NCBI GenBank assembly: GCA_964057225.1
Contig: OZ059898.1
Location: 12,177,767-12,241,766 of the forward strand
DNA from: Auanema rhodensis
Taxonomy: Eukaryota > Nematoda > Chromadorea > Rhabditida > Rhabditidae
DNA: 64,000 nucleotides
Reading direction: 5' to 3'
In this document: piece after piece, positions 24,203-34,977 of the stretch
How positions within the stretch are numbered: the stretch's first letter is position 1
Layout of the letters: the number at the start of each line of letters is the position of its first letter
Notes under the pieces: generated by a model
What the model was told of the DNA's origin: nothing
The model's input: only the letters and a program-made list of their open reading frames with translations
Databases searched by the model: none
Position numbers and translations under genes: made by a program

Positions 24203-26922
24203 TCAATTGCGGGAATGATCAATTAAAGTATGTGAGTAAGTGCCAGGTTGGAACACCATTTCCAGCTGGTCAGATTCAACCTTACGTCCACCATATCTGT
24301 TTTTCAAAATCTAAAAAAAATATATAGGAGTCAGAATATTATGAAACTGCTTACATAAAGGAATTTACGGAATTTTGCCCGATCCTTATCATCTCTACGT
24401 CTTTGGATAGCCAATACATTGTCTGCTTCCTGTGTTACTCTAGCCGATCCACCAAAGTGTTGGATATCCAAGTCTGTGTCAGACTGCAAAATAGTATGTA
24501 TATGTTAAAGGTAAATAGCAGGATACATCTGTCTTTCTAGGATGAACCACCATTGTTACATGAACTTGATGTTCACTAGCCATCTTCCGCATCAAACCAA
24601 CAAATCGATCCTTAACACATATCAATTCGAGACGAAAATAAAATGTGAATGCTTTACTTGATGATGGAATTTCTCAAATCCACTTGAACTATCGTCAGCC
24701 ATTGTGGTCTGGTTAACTAAGAATTGTAGATTATCAATAACAACATGTTGACAACCATTATTAATAACGTGTTGACTTATAGCCTGGAGTTAGACTAAGG
24801 TTAGAAGACCAGTGAATTACTACAAACCTTTGCTATGTCAGTAATATTTTTGTTCATAAGAAACTCATCAGTTTTCAAAATTGTTAATGGTCCCTTTGTT
24901 CGCTCAAATTTATCCAGCCAACTGTCGATAGCACTGCTATACTCCACTCGGTACAAAGGCAGTCTATAAAACGACAGTTAGAGGTGCAATACGATGCGCT
25001 TGCAACATTCAGATCGTGAAAATGCTGGACCAACAATATTAAAAGCAGTATTTGAGACAACAATATATCTAACATAAATTCACATCATGTTGTTCAGTTT
25101 CGAATTTTTTCACGAGTAAGCGCTTTATACGTAGAGGAAGCAACTTCATTTTTTTAAAGATTACGGTACATTGGCGCTTATTTTGTGGAAAAACACGATC
25201 TGAAGCCCATCCTTGAGCTAAGAAACTTTTATACTTAGAAATCTAACATGCACAAGTACCGTAATCTAAAACCAAAAAGGCACAAAACATATATGGCTGC
25301 TTACTTTATCCCGTTTCTAAACGTCAATGTGCGCGCGAGGCTACGTAGATGTGACGGACTGCAGAATTAAAAGAGATATTAACTCATTTTTCTATTCCAA
25401 CAAATCAAAAAGCCCAGCAATAACAAAAAAAAATATTAACTTACGCTGCATATTGGACTAACATCCATTTGAGAATCTTCTCTTCTGGCATTTCAAAACT
25501 ACAGAACAGAGTTCGTACCTAAACACAAACAACGTAGTTGAGGTTAAATAGCGGAAAATCATACTCCTTGAGTAAAGAGATCCAGCGCATATTCGCATAA
25601 AAATGTGGTTTTTCCAAACCCAGTACCTCCTGTAAGAACCGTCAGCTCACCTGGACGGAAACCAAGAAGATATTTATTGAGAGCAGAAAACCGTTTCCAC
25701 TACAATATTGCACATAATATTTAGAGACAAAGGCACACAGTCAAACCTGAGCTAATCCGTGCTGACGACTAGTAGAGTGAATGAGATCTGCTTTTACTTC
25801 TTCTCGAATATCAGTCATGGAGCGGAAACCCTTGTCACGCATCCGCACCTACAATAAAATATTAAAAATTCTGAAATTTACAGCCACATACAGATCGGGA
25901 AGTTATAGCCTGCTTTACTTCTAAGTTCCGATTATTACGAACCATTTCAATGGGTCTATCAGCAACTCTGAAGAAATATATTTAATGCTTATTGAACTAG
26001 ATATAATTGTTTTCTCACTTCACAAGAAAACAACGAGAAGCATTCAAGGCAGCTCCCCATTCCTTTGCATAATCCAAATGTCTGATAGGAAACCAAAGGT
26101 AAATTTGATCAAAGTCCTCTAAATAGGGAAAGACAGAGCTGTCAACACGTTCTCCTTGAGGAAGAGCAAAAGCAAGAGCTCCATCAGTGGCTTCATAAAT
26201 GGCCAGAGCATCACTGGAAGCAATAATTTCAAAATATCAGTAATTTAATGAATTACCGTTCATTTGTTGTTAAAACTACCATTCTATCGGATGCTGTAAC
26301 CATGTGATAACCGAAAATTCCACTGAACTTTGGCCTCGGTCTAAAAATATTGATGCACATTGATCGAGTAACATGAAAATATACAATGTTTCGTCGTGAA
26401 GAGGATAATTCTCTTTTTCCATCTTTGGCCCTATTTTTCTAATTGCTTTCAATCCAGAAGGAATTCGAAGACGTGACGCAATCCCTCTATATCTGAAAGA
26501 AATCGCAGTTTTTAAAGGAACTTATTGGCTTCTAGTGAATTTAACGCTTCATAAAAAGAACCGGAAGCAAGACAGAATGTGGAGTCAAAGTGATCGATAT
26601 ATACCTTGAGCTACACGTGCAAGCAGTATAGGTGTTAGCCCAATGAAATGAAATTTGTGAGCCTTACCTGGGATATAGAACAGCAGGTTGATCGTAGCCA
26701 TCAATATGGCCTCTAACATTATATCTCGATAATGTATCAATGGAAATTCTCTGAAACTCAAATTTAGACAACTATCACGTTTTCATCACCCACTTCGATC
26801 CCAAGCATGATCCTTAGTTGTAACATATCATTCATTTCAAGTCCAATCATTTCCCCAATATCAACACTGTCATTCCACAGATATTTGACTTGGGGATCCG
26901 GCTGATAAGGAGCCGAGGACAT
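24203..26922 (-). CDS. TWNK: mitochondrial replicative DNA helicase Twinkle
   Basis: Fourteen minus-strand exons: 26922-26794, 26750-26668, 26492-26385, 26340-26257, 26213-26019, 25967-25892, 25848-25747, 25699-25565, 25518-25445, 24963-24828, 24783-24658, 24610-24527, 24483-24355, 24310-24203. They sum to 1569 bases, 522 residues. The primase-like half contains [14 protein letters not shown] and [10 protein letters not shown]. The RecA-like helicase half contains Walker A ([18 protein letters not shown]), Walker B ([10 protein letters not shown]), then [12 protein letters not shown] and [20 protein letters not shown]. It should unwind mtDNA at the replication fork. Human Twinkle is 684 residues; this model is shorter because the N-terminus is cut at the first ATG after an acceptor at 26978. 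No mitochondrial presequence is visible in that start. The frame stays open 18 codons upstream to the acceptor, where it could instead join the upstream gene in phase. Confidence 0.93.
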
Positions 26923-27361
26923 GCCTCCTTCGTCAGATGACCCTCCTCCAAGAGCTCGAGGTGATGGGGCGTCCGAACTGGAAAATGAGATAAAAATGAG
27001 GTATTTTAACAGGGAAAAGAATATTTTTTGTTCTGAATTATTAGAATACGGATTTTAGGAGAGATTAAAAGGTAATATTCCTAGAAATAACTAATAAAAT
27101 ATATTCGTGTATATACAACAAGAGAGTTTTGAAAGAAATACACAGTGTTCTTTGTGAATGTTGACAAGCAGGCTTCATAATAACAATACAAGCACAATTC
27201 AGCCTGCCAAAGGAAGAAAATGCAAAGAACGGAAAGCGATTGCCGGATATGTGGCCAAAGAAATCTCAAAGAGGTATACGCCAGATTCTAAGTGAGAAAA
27301 AAAGAAAATCTCTCGTGATATTCTTGACTGGTAGTCTAAATTATTAAGCTCCGATCTATTT
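26923..27361 (-). other. intercistronic gap upstream of Twinkle
   Basis: Between the stop of the acidic gene (27362) and the Twinkle acceptor (TTTTCCAG, ending 26978) are about 385 bases, a spacing typical of nematode operons. A phase-compatible alternative exists: donor GTTCTG just before that stop could splice to 26977 and fuse the two proteins. Confidence 0.4.
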
Positions 27362-30300
27362 TCAGAACCTCGCAGCATAGAAGCCATCATCGAATGATCC
27401 GAGACTGCTATCTGTTACGGGATAGCAATCTCCTATAGGTTGCTCGTCGTCTTCATCATGGAAGAGATTCAATTCATCGTCGGGAGTAGCTAAGTTATCG
27501 TCAAGAAATGCTTTGTCAGAATTGTCTCCGTCTTCTTCCTCTTCGACATCAGTAGTCGAGTCGTCAAAATCGACATTATACTTTTTTCGAATTTGACGAA
27601 TGGGGTAATTACGAAAAACTATGTCAGAGTCGGAGTCCGAATCGAAAGGTACCTAAAAGATGTAATAGTTGTAAAGCATGAGAGCAAGAGAGAGCATGAA
27701 TAACCTCTTCAGGTTCGGGTAAAATGAAGAAATCATCTAAGTCTATCCATGTCACAGACTTCTCTTGCTTCGTTTTTTTACTTGCAGTAGGAAGTATCTT
27801 ACTATAAGCTGCGGAAGGCTTAATTTATCAAAAATAGAGTTACTTAAAGCCTTACCGTCGTGATCTGCTATGTCCGGATCATAATCCGAGCAGATCGAAG
27901 GCAAGATACCAATTTGATCTGCTGTATGGTGAGCAAAACTAGTTTTAGATCGGAAAGGAATTTTTGCAATACAGAGCAGAAAATAACAGACGAGTGCAGA
28001 ATATTCAGCAGTCACTAAAAGGTCCAGTAGCTAGAAGGACCAGAAGCTATTTGCTGGAGTTACAGCCAAACAATTATAAAGCACGAAAGGCGTTGGTGTT
28101 CATATGAACACTAAATGAAAAAATCACGCCCTTGCCTCTCTTTTCTCTTGCTCTCTCCTTCGTCCTTCTATGCATGTCATGATGACTTGTGGCAACCCCA
28201 AGCGACAATTATTTCTGTTGTACCTCTCTATAGTGTATTGCACGCTGGGATTTGCACAACTCATAGATCAAGCTAACAGCTTGTTCCGCCTGGTTCGTCA
28301 TCAGAAGGTATTTAAAGTCAGTGTCCACCTGCCCGATTGGCTTGAATTATATGATCTGGGTAAGATCATTCAAGTGCTACATTGAAAGACAGGAGGAAAC
28401 ATATATGTAAAAGTTTTTTCAGATTAGTTATATTCTATTTTAAGTCCTTCTTGAATAACAACATTGATTGAGACATTGAATTCAACAAAGAATAATGCGT
28501 AATGCATTAATATAGAAGTGCATTCCTGCAGAGTTGAGGATGGGGAAGCAATTTGAAAAAAATTTGCATTCTTCTGAACATAAACAGAGAGGTGGAAATC
28601 AAAATAAATTCGCAACCTCGATCAGCGAACTACTGTAGCGAGAAATCAGGTAATATTGTTTTTGTTGTTTTTTGGGTCATGTTTAGAAGTGGGTAGAACA
28701 ACAAGCATCTCGCTTTTAGGTCTCTCCAAGAGTTTTCAATAGGGAGCAGCATGCTGCCTTACTCATGAAACGACACCCCATGGAGATACACCACCTACAC
28801 CACAATAATTTATAAAGTCCCTTCAGGGTTTTCATATAAAGTTAATATTGGATTCAAAAAAAAAGGAATGATTGAGACAAAACTTATAAATCTTCCTCAG
28901 ATGCGGCTCTTGATGTAAAAGAACTTTTACCTATCCGGACTATCAATTATTTGATGTCAAAAATTAATGAAACCGACAACAAAAAATCCACCGTAGTAAG
29001 ATCCGTAAGGCTTTCTGATTTAAAGAAAAGGAGGAGCATATCAGGAAATCGGACACTTGCTTGATATGTAAAGTAAGGTTATATGCATATGAGTGTATAT
29101 ACGATTTTGAAAAGTAACTAGTAAATCACAGAAAGCCAAGAACATTGAATTTCTCGATTGGCCGGTCTTCAAAGAAGTAACCGGAAAGAATGAACTAAAT
29201 AGAAATGAACAGATAACTTGTTGCTCACTTGAGTGCTGCAAGTATAGGATGGAAATAGCAGACGTTCTAGATTTTCTAGATAGGAAAAAAGCTTTTAATA
29301 CTAGGTAGCCAAGACATTGGCATTACCTGCTTTGAGAAAGACAGACAGACAGAATCAAAAAGAGTGGGGCAGGACATATAGGTCCAGTTATACATATACG
29401 GCAGTAGAGCCTGAATACTTTCCGAAAGGAAACTAATCGAGCAAAAGAATACATGTTACTGAGAGTTTGTAGAAAGAAAAGGGCAAGAATAATCATGAAT
29501 AAAGTTAAGGAAGTATACTCACAATGAAAAAGGTAAAACCTCAAATTTTGAGATTTATACAATTAAACTAGGAAATTAAAAATAATGAAATTAAAAAAAC
29601 TTACTCATCTCGTACTCGCAAATGACGATCCTTTTTTTTGGAACTCATCTGATTGTACTTGGACATGAGATTCAGATAGCTGACGTTATCATATAAATCA
29701 GAATCAAACTGAAAATGTTAATAATTTCAAAACTTTCAGAACTGCTATTATGGATACGAACATCATCAGGACTCTCCATTCTTCGAAGTGTTTCTTCAAT
29801 TTCCTTTTCTTCTTTTGTAGTTGTTTCGTCGTCCTTTGTTGTTTCAGTCTTTCGAACAGTTACGCGTTTCTATAAAATAAGTTCATAAACAGATTTTGTA
29901 TAATTGGATTATTAGCAATATTTCAACAATTATTCTAAAGTTGTAGATAAATAGAAAAGTACTTGTTCAAACTTAGGATAAGCCATAAAGTTATTATAAG
30001 CTAGCGGAATTTAATAAATGTCAACCTAACTCTCTGTTAGGGAGTGAAGCCCAAAAGTCAGATATCTGACATAGCTGCCTATTTAAGGCTAGCATATTGA
30101 AAAGAAAATGAGCGAAATTGTTAAATTTAAGTTTAATATTAGATTTACCTTATCCTAATCAACGTTTTTTAATATGCAATAACTCGAAAAGAATGAATGG
30201 CCTACAGCATTGAATACTTGAAACCGTTCAATTTGTAGCAAGGATAGGGAAGCCAAAGGTTTGAGTACAATGAGGCTAAAGGTAGCAATACAGAGTAGGC

Positions 30301-31132
30301 TGGGCAAGACAAAGACTGAATATAAATCGTTTCCGATATGGCCTTTCCTCGTCCCCGGCTAATTTACTTGTAATAGATCTGAACCTTGATATTCTTAAAA
30401 ATATACGAAATGCTGGCAACAAGATTATATAAGCTTTGCGAACATCATCGCGCACTTTAAAATTTAAATTACTTTCAAAGAAAAATGTTACTTAAATATC
30501 GAACTATACGAAATTGAACAATTATGAGTACGTTTTGAAATGCAACCGCATTGTGCATTTAGTCAAAGAAAAATGAAACGATTTTATGGAGTTACGTGAA
30601 CCACGTGAACTAGAGGAAAGTTCAGACTTGGACTTCTAGTATAAGAAGAATCAAATCAACTTAAGAAACTCTGAGCAAAGTTAAAACATGGGTTAATAAT
30701 AATTTTTTCGCTCAGCCAACCGAAAACAATTAGAATCCCACATCTGCTATTGTTTCGATTATAATGATAGTTGCAGGAAGTATAAGCAACGAAGGAAGTA
30801 AAGTACAGAGTGCAAAGGTTTTCCCGGAAGACGCTAGCAATGGACGTGAAATTGTACAGTTGAAGAGCTTAACTTGATTCAATTTGAGCTTTGAACTAAA
30901 CTACGCAAAGTTTACGGAGGAGAACAGATTGTTACAATTGAGACAACTTGCATGACTGTACTATATCAAGGAAAACACAAATTGTAAAGCTTCTAGGAAT
31001 ATGCCAAAAGGTTGGAGATCTAACCTGACCACATTGCCATTCCAGAACTTTGTCTAGACGATCGGTTTGAGGCTGAAGCTGCTCCCAAAATCGACGAGAA
31101 GCGAGATGGCGATCAACTTGAGCAGCATACAT
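27362..31132 (-). CDS. acidic protein of unknown family
   Basis: Six minus-strand exons, 31132-31025, 29869-29762, 29708-29605, 27938-27856, 27808-27705 and 27652-27362, sum to 798 bases, 265 residues; all phases agree. The ATG at 31132 lies 24 bases after an acceptor (TTGGCAG, 31156), with an in-frame TGA between, so it is a true start. The N-terminal 36 residues are helical with several Trp, Arg and Gln (FWEQLQPQTDRLDKVLEW). A charged Lys/Glu/Thr stretch follows, then SYLNLMSKYNQMSSKKKDRH, a patch WIDLDDFFILPEPEE, and a very acidic C-terminal third (SDSDSDIVFRNYPIRQIRKK, TDVEEEEDGDN). I recognise no family. The third intron is about 1.67 kb and contains a plus-strand ORF set. The gene sits second to last in the minus-strand cluster. 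It might be part of one longer protein with either neighbour. Confidence 0.6.
28170..29064 (+). CDS. small secreted protein nested in an intron
   Basis: A plus-strand model inside the long intron of the minus-strand acidic gene: exons 28170-28359 and 28901-29064 (phase 1 join, GTAAGA..CCTCAG), 354 bases, 117 residues. It starts with a good signal peptide: basic n-region (NPKRQ), a hydrophobic core (LFLLYLSIVYCTLGFA), likely cleavage before QLIDQ. The second exon encodes DVKELLPIRTINYLMSKINE, then a basic stretch (SVRLSDLKKRRSISG) with a possible KKRR processing site. Another open exon at about 28720-28813 (FNREQHAALLMKR) could be an alternative, terminal exon. A secreted peptide or neuropeptide-like precursor is possible. 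No family recognised; the exon joins are tentative. The same DNA has an open minus-strand frame around 28210-28330, which I considered less likely. Confidence 0.4.
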
Positions 31133-31325
31133 GGATATGCCAGTTCAAGAAGAAACTGCCAAATTTCTTGATAGAAATTTCTTTTTATGAACCTGCTTTT
31201 AATCTCGCCAATATCCGGTTAGACTCTCAAATAAGTTTTATTCCTAAGTGTGGAGGTGTGCTAGTCGAACTTTCAAAAGCAATAGACCGGCAAAAGGTGT
31301 CAATCCCTTGTCGCAGGAAGCTAGC

Positions 31326-33482
31326 CTAATTAGCCGTGAAAATCTGCATGGTATTACTAAGTTGAAATAGAGTTGAACAATGAAAAAAGTCTAGCAATGG
31401 CAAGTAAAGAGGAAGGAAAAAAGAAAAAGGAATGTAAACAGCTGTAAACCTTCTCTGATCCATTTGTCGAACTAGAAGAATCAGTCGATTTTTTATTACT
31501 CATCTGATTTTCATCTGAAGAACCCTTCTCTTCATATAAGTCATCAGCTTCTTTTTGACGATCATTAGAGCACTTTAAACAATCACGTTTCATAGCCTAT
31601 CGTAAAAACTTTTGTAATATTTTCCGAAGCGAAATTAACGAAATTAATGGACAGGTAAACGAGAGAAAAAAAACAATGAAATATATAGAAAAAAGTTATA
31701 AGCTCGTTTCAAGCTCGTTTATACTTAACATTAAAGCTATAAAAGATGGAAAAAGGGCTTAAGTAGGGGAACAAAGGACATCAGAAGGCGGGACAAGAAA
31801 AAATACTATTGAACTTTCTTTCTACGTCTGTGAGCAATATTACATTTCAAGTGGTTCTAATAGAAATGATATAAAATAGTATAGTCGCCGTCGAAGACAA
31901 AACATTTTGGTTCATAGAAGTTAGGGAAAGGTAAAGCTCATGTCATATGTCAACCAATATATGAGTGTAATTAGAGGCATTTATACTCCAAAAGCATTAA
32001 TAATGAGGTACCCTTAGCTTATTGCAAAAAATATAAATCACACATAGTCCCAGAGAGCTTTCCTTCAAAAATATTGACATCAAGATTATACCAATATGAC
32101 TTATAAGCTTAGTGGTCATAATGAAGACAAATTGAAAAAAAGTTGACAGATTTTTCAGCTCAGCATTATAATTAATGAATAAGTTACTAACCTTATAATT
32201 AAGAAATGGTTGAGTAGCATCACATGATGTACATGTCATTTGTCCATCAACCGTGGAAATCATATTGGATTGATTTGCACCACATTCCAAACAATCAGTT
32301 CGTATAAAACGACGATACTCCTGAAAAAATTGCACATTAAAACCATAAAAACAGAAATTATTGAATTTTGAATTCTATTTTCATGTCTTGGTGTACCCGT
32401 TCAGATTAGAACATATCGATAAAGGAAATGAGTGGTAGGAATAAACTTATATAATAGTGCACCAACTTCTTCTAAAACTGATTCTTCTCTGGTTTCAGTT
32501 AACATAGATTTCCGTTCTAGATCTTTAGAAGGAGCTTGTAAAGCAGCTAAATCAACGTCTACATCATCTTCGTCGTCGGAACGTGGAACAGAAAACGAAA
32601 TGGAAGAAGCATCAGAGAGGTGGCGAGAATACTGATAATTCGAAGGCAGCCGACTGGTCTTCATTGGGGTCATCTAGCTCATTCGACGACGTGTCAACTA
32701 GTAGCCTATAGCAGTTGTCATAGCCAACTACGACGGCAGGCTGCTGACACAAGCCTAAAATGAGAGCAAAAGGGCTTTCAAGCTCGGCCCAGGTAGTCGT
32801 GTGGAGTTGGTTTGTCACTCTATTCGTTTACTAGCGTCTCCAAATACACAGTGCTATCTAGTGTTCAACACTAGACTGACTTACAGACGATGTGAACGTC
32901 AACGACGACGATGCCAAGCGTAGAGAAGTCAAAACACCAATACACAAACAGGGCTGCTGCTGTGTTGTATTGGCTGCCATATAAGAGCAATCATCGTCTG
33001 GAATGTAATGTGGTGGAATAAGAAGCCGGTACCTACACCATTACCAAACACGATGGCACAATCGCTCAATATCCCACGAAAACAAAGCCGAACTAGTAAG
33101 CACAATTTCAATTGCATTAAATTGGATGCTCTTGAGTTATTTTAAACCCTTTATTTCGAGCTTTCCGAAAATTTGATCTTTCAAAGTAATGTTTCAACTC
33201 CTATAAGAAAAAGGCAAAGGCAAAATGAACACAACTGATCAGTAAGCGCTACTCACATCCTGAACAGCAGGGTCTCAAAAATCTCGAGAAGTCAAATTAT
33301 AGCGCAAGAATAGGTGGTTACAACTACTCAAAGAAACAAAAACCCAGTAGCACGTTAAGGGTTAGATGAAGACTACAACTCGCCTCAAAATGAACTTTTT
33401 TATTGCTCAGACCATCCCAGCTTTTAGACATCATTTCAGAGGTTGATCCATCTATACTACTCCTACGAAGAATCAAACTCAT
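31326..33482 (-). CDS. unknown protein with zinc-ribbon-like cysteines
   Basis: Eight minus-strand exons (33482-33354, 33200-33148, 33032-32885, 32782-32699, 32631-32467, 32320-32192, 31596-31450, 31343-31326) sum to 873 bases, 290 residues. The ATG follows an acceptor (TTGCTTAG, 33496). The N-terminal half has alternating hydrophobic segments (HYFERSNFRKARNKGYRLL, FALILGLCQQPAVVVGYDN), which could be a small folded domain. Then comes an acidic linker (RSDDEDDVDVDL), then four cysteines in two pairs, DCLECGANQ and TCTSCD, 17 residues apart, followed by DCLKCSND. This fits a zinc ribbon. The tail is Ser/Lys-rich. I do not recognise the family. Exon 4 (acceptor CCGAG) and the six-codon last exon are the weakest parts; without the last splice the frame runs on to a stop at 31357. 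Confidence 0.5.
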
Positions 33483-33685
33483 GGTGTACCTAAACCTAAG
33501 CAAAAATTAAAACACAGAAGCCGTACAATGCACGTTAACTGATTAGCTAATCACTCAAGAAAGTCAGTTATACATTTTTAAAAGATCAATTAACTTCAAA
33601 CAGAATCAATTATAAGAAGGCAAACCGCAAGGACCGTTAAGGTATAAAAAATGGAAGAGAACCAAAATCCGTGCTTACTGGGTAA

Positions 33686-34340
33686 TTATTGTTTGAAGGA
33701 AAGTCTTAAGGTAATAACATCCATGAATATTTCCGCATATGACAGAAATCTAATCCTTTTTGATGGCTTAGCAGAACTACATCTGCATATAGCTTCCAAA
33801 ATATTATGTTGTACGATGAGCAAAACAGATCACTCAAATATCTCACTAAAGCTAAAGCAAAAAAAAGTAAAAACCTACGGTATCAGAAAATTTAATAGAA
33901 TTTTCTTTCAGGTACTGTATTATATCTGTCCTGGTAGGAATCAACTGTTCTGCTTCAGCATCTACAATTATCCGTTCCAGAACTGTCATGCTTTCATCCA
34001 TATCTCTTTTTTTTTCTAACTCCTAAAAAAACTGCTGTGCAAGCATTACAAATATTCAAATGTTACCACTTCTTCTAGGAAAGATGACAACCCTCTCGTG
34101 TTCATATACTGCAAACATCTTGGTTTCACATTTGAATTTAGCAACTAAAAAAGGGAAAAATAATTTATTGCGCATATGTAAGCTTCTAAGATCAACCGCT
34201 CATCAAAATCATTTAATCGTAAATAATTTGAGTTTTGTGGTTAGCTTTTCATGTTGTATCACCTCGTAATCTATTGTTCTATTAGATGTGTTAGGAACAT
34301 TTCTTACAGCATAACAGAGTGCAAGTTTCAATCTTCTCAT
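33686..34340 (-). CDS. small unknown protein in the TSC1 cluster
   Basis: Four minus-strand exons, 34340-34263, 34144-34067, 34022-33916 and 33782-33686, sum to 360 bases, 119 residues. An acceptor (GATTTTAG) 27 bases before the ATG suggests trans-splicing. The start is basic and amphipathic (MRRLKLALCYAVRNVP), compatible with a mitochondrial presequence but not proof. A charged helix follows (ELEKKRDMDESMTVLERIIV), then a basic segment (SSAKPSKRIRFLSYAEIF). I recognise no family. The third donor is uncertain: reading past it gives DIIQYLKENSIKF before the next possible donor. The gene lies 0.6 kb downstream of TSC1 and 0.2 kb before the zinc-ribbon gene. Confidence 0.45.
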
Positions 34341-34977
34341 TGGCAGACCTATGCTAACACTAAGTTCTAAAATCCCAAACTGACATCAGTATCAATCGCA
34401 AAAAACAAATCACGAATTACAAGTACGAGTATCACAGTTATTTATTAATCCGTTGTAATGATTTCTATCCGCATACAACTAAACACAAACTAAACGACGC
34501 GAAAACAGCAGCACCGTGAAGCAAGGCTCACAAAATCAGTTTAACAAGCTGATTATTTGTGGTTTACCATGAAAATTCAAATATATCAACCAGTAAATAG
34601 AAAACAGTGATCTCAAAAGACCCAAAACATTAAACTGTAACACAGGAAAAAGCAGAGAAGGTCGAGTTTGATACAAAGACTATATACTAAAAATATTAAA
34701 ACTAATCTTTCTCCGTTTACAATTAAACATCTAGCTAAGAGATCTACATAAATATTCTTAAAAGGATAAAAATGTTAAGCAGATCTAGGGAAAACTCTAG
34801 ATGAAAAATGAAACAATTTGAAGTGATCTCTGATGGAATGGTTTGATGTAGCATAATAATGAAATCATAAATGTTCGGCAGAATATCCTGAGAAAACAAT
34901 GCTATTTTTACCGGAGGTAGACTTTATATGATCGAAATGCTCTAACAGTTCACCGAGGACTCTGTATGGATTCGCAG
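34341..34977 (-). other. intercistronic region after TSC1
   Basis: About 640 bases between the TSC1 stop and the next ATG. No exon seen. It should hold the TSC1 3' end and any trans-splicing signal for the downstream gene. Confidence 0.4.

Noticed and set aside
27081-27269. Frame resembling a mitochondrial presequence upstream of Twinkle
   Set aside because: It begins at TTG, not ATG, and has no donor that joins Twinkle in phase.
28210-28330. Open minus-strand frame (YLLMTNQAEQAVSLIYELCK) as an exon of the acidic gene
   Set aside because: Its phase does not fit the flanking exons, whereas joining 29605 directly to 27938 does; a plus-strand signal peptide explains the same DNA better. Not fully excluded.
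33651-34019. 122-codon plus-strand ORF
   Set aside because: It overlaps minus-strand exons that join in phase and has no plausible coding composition.
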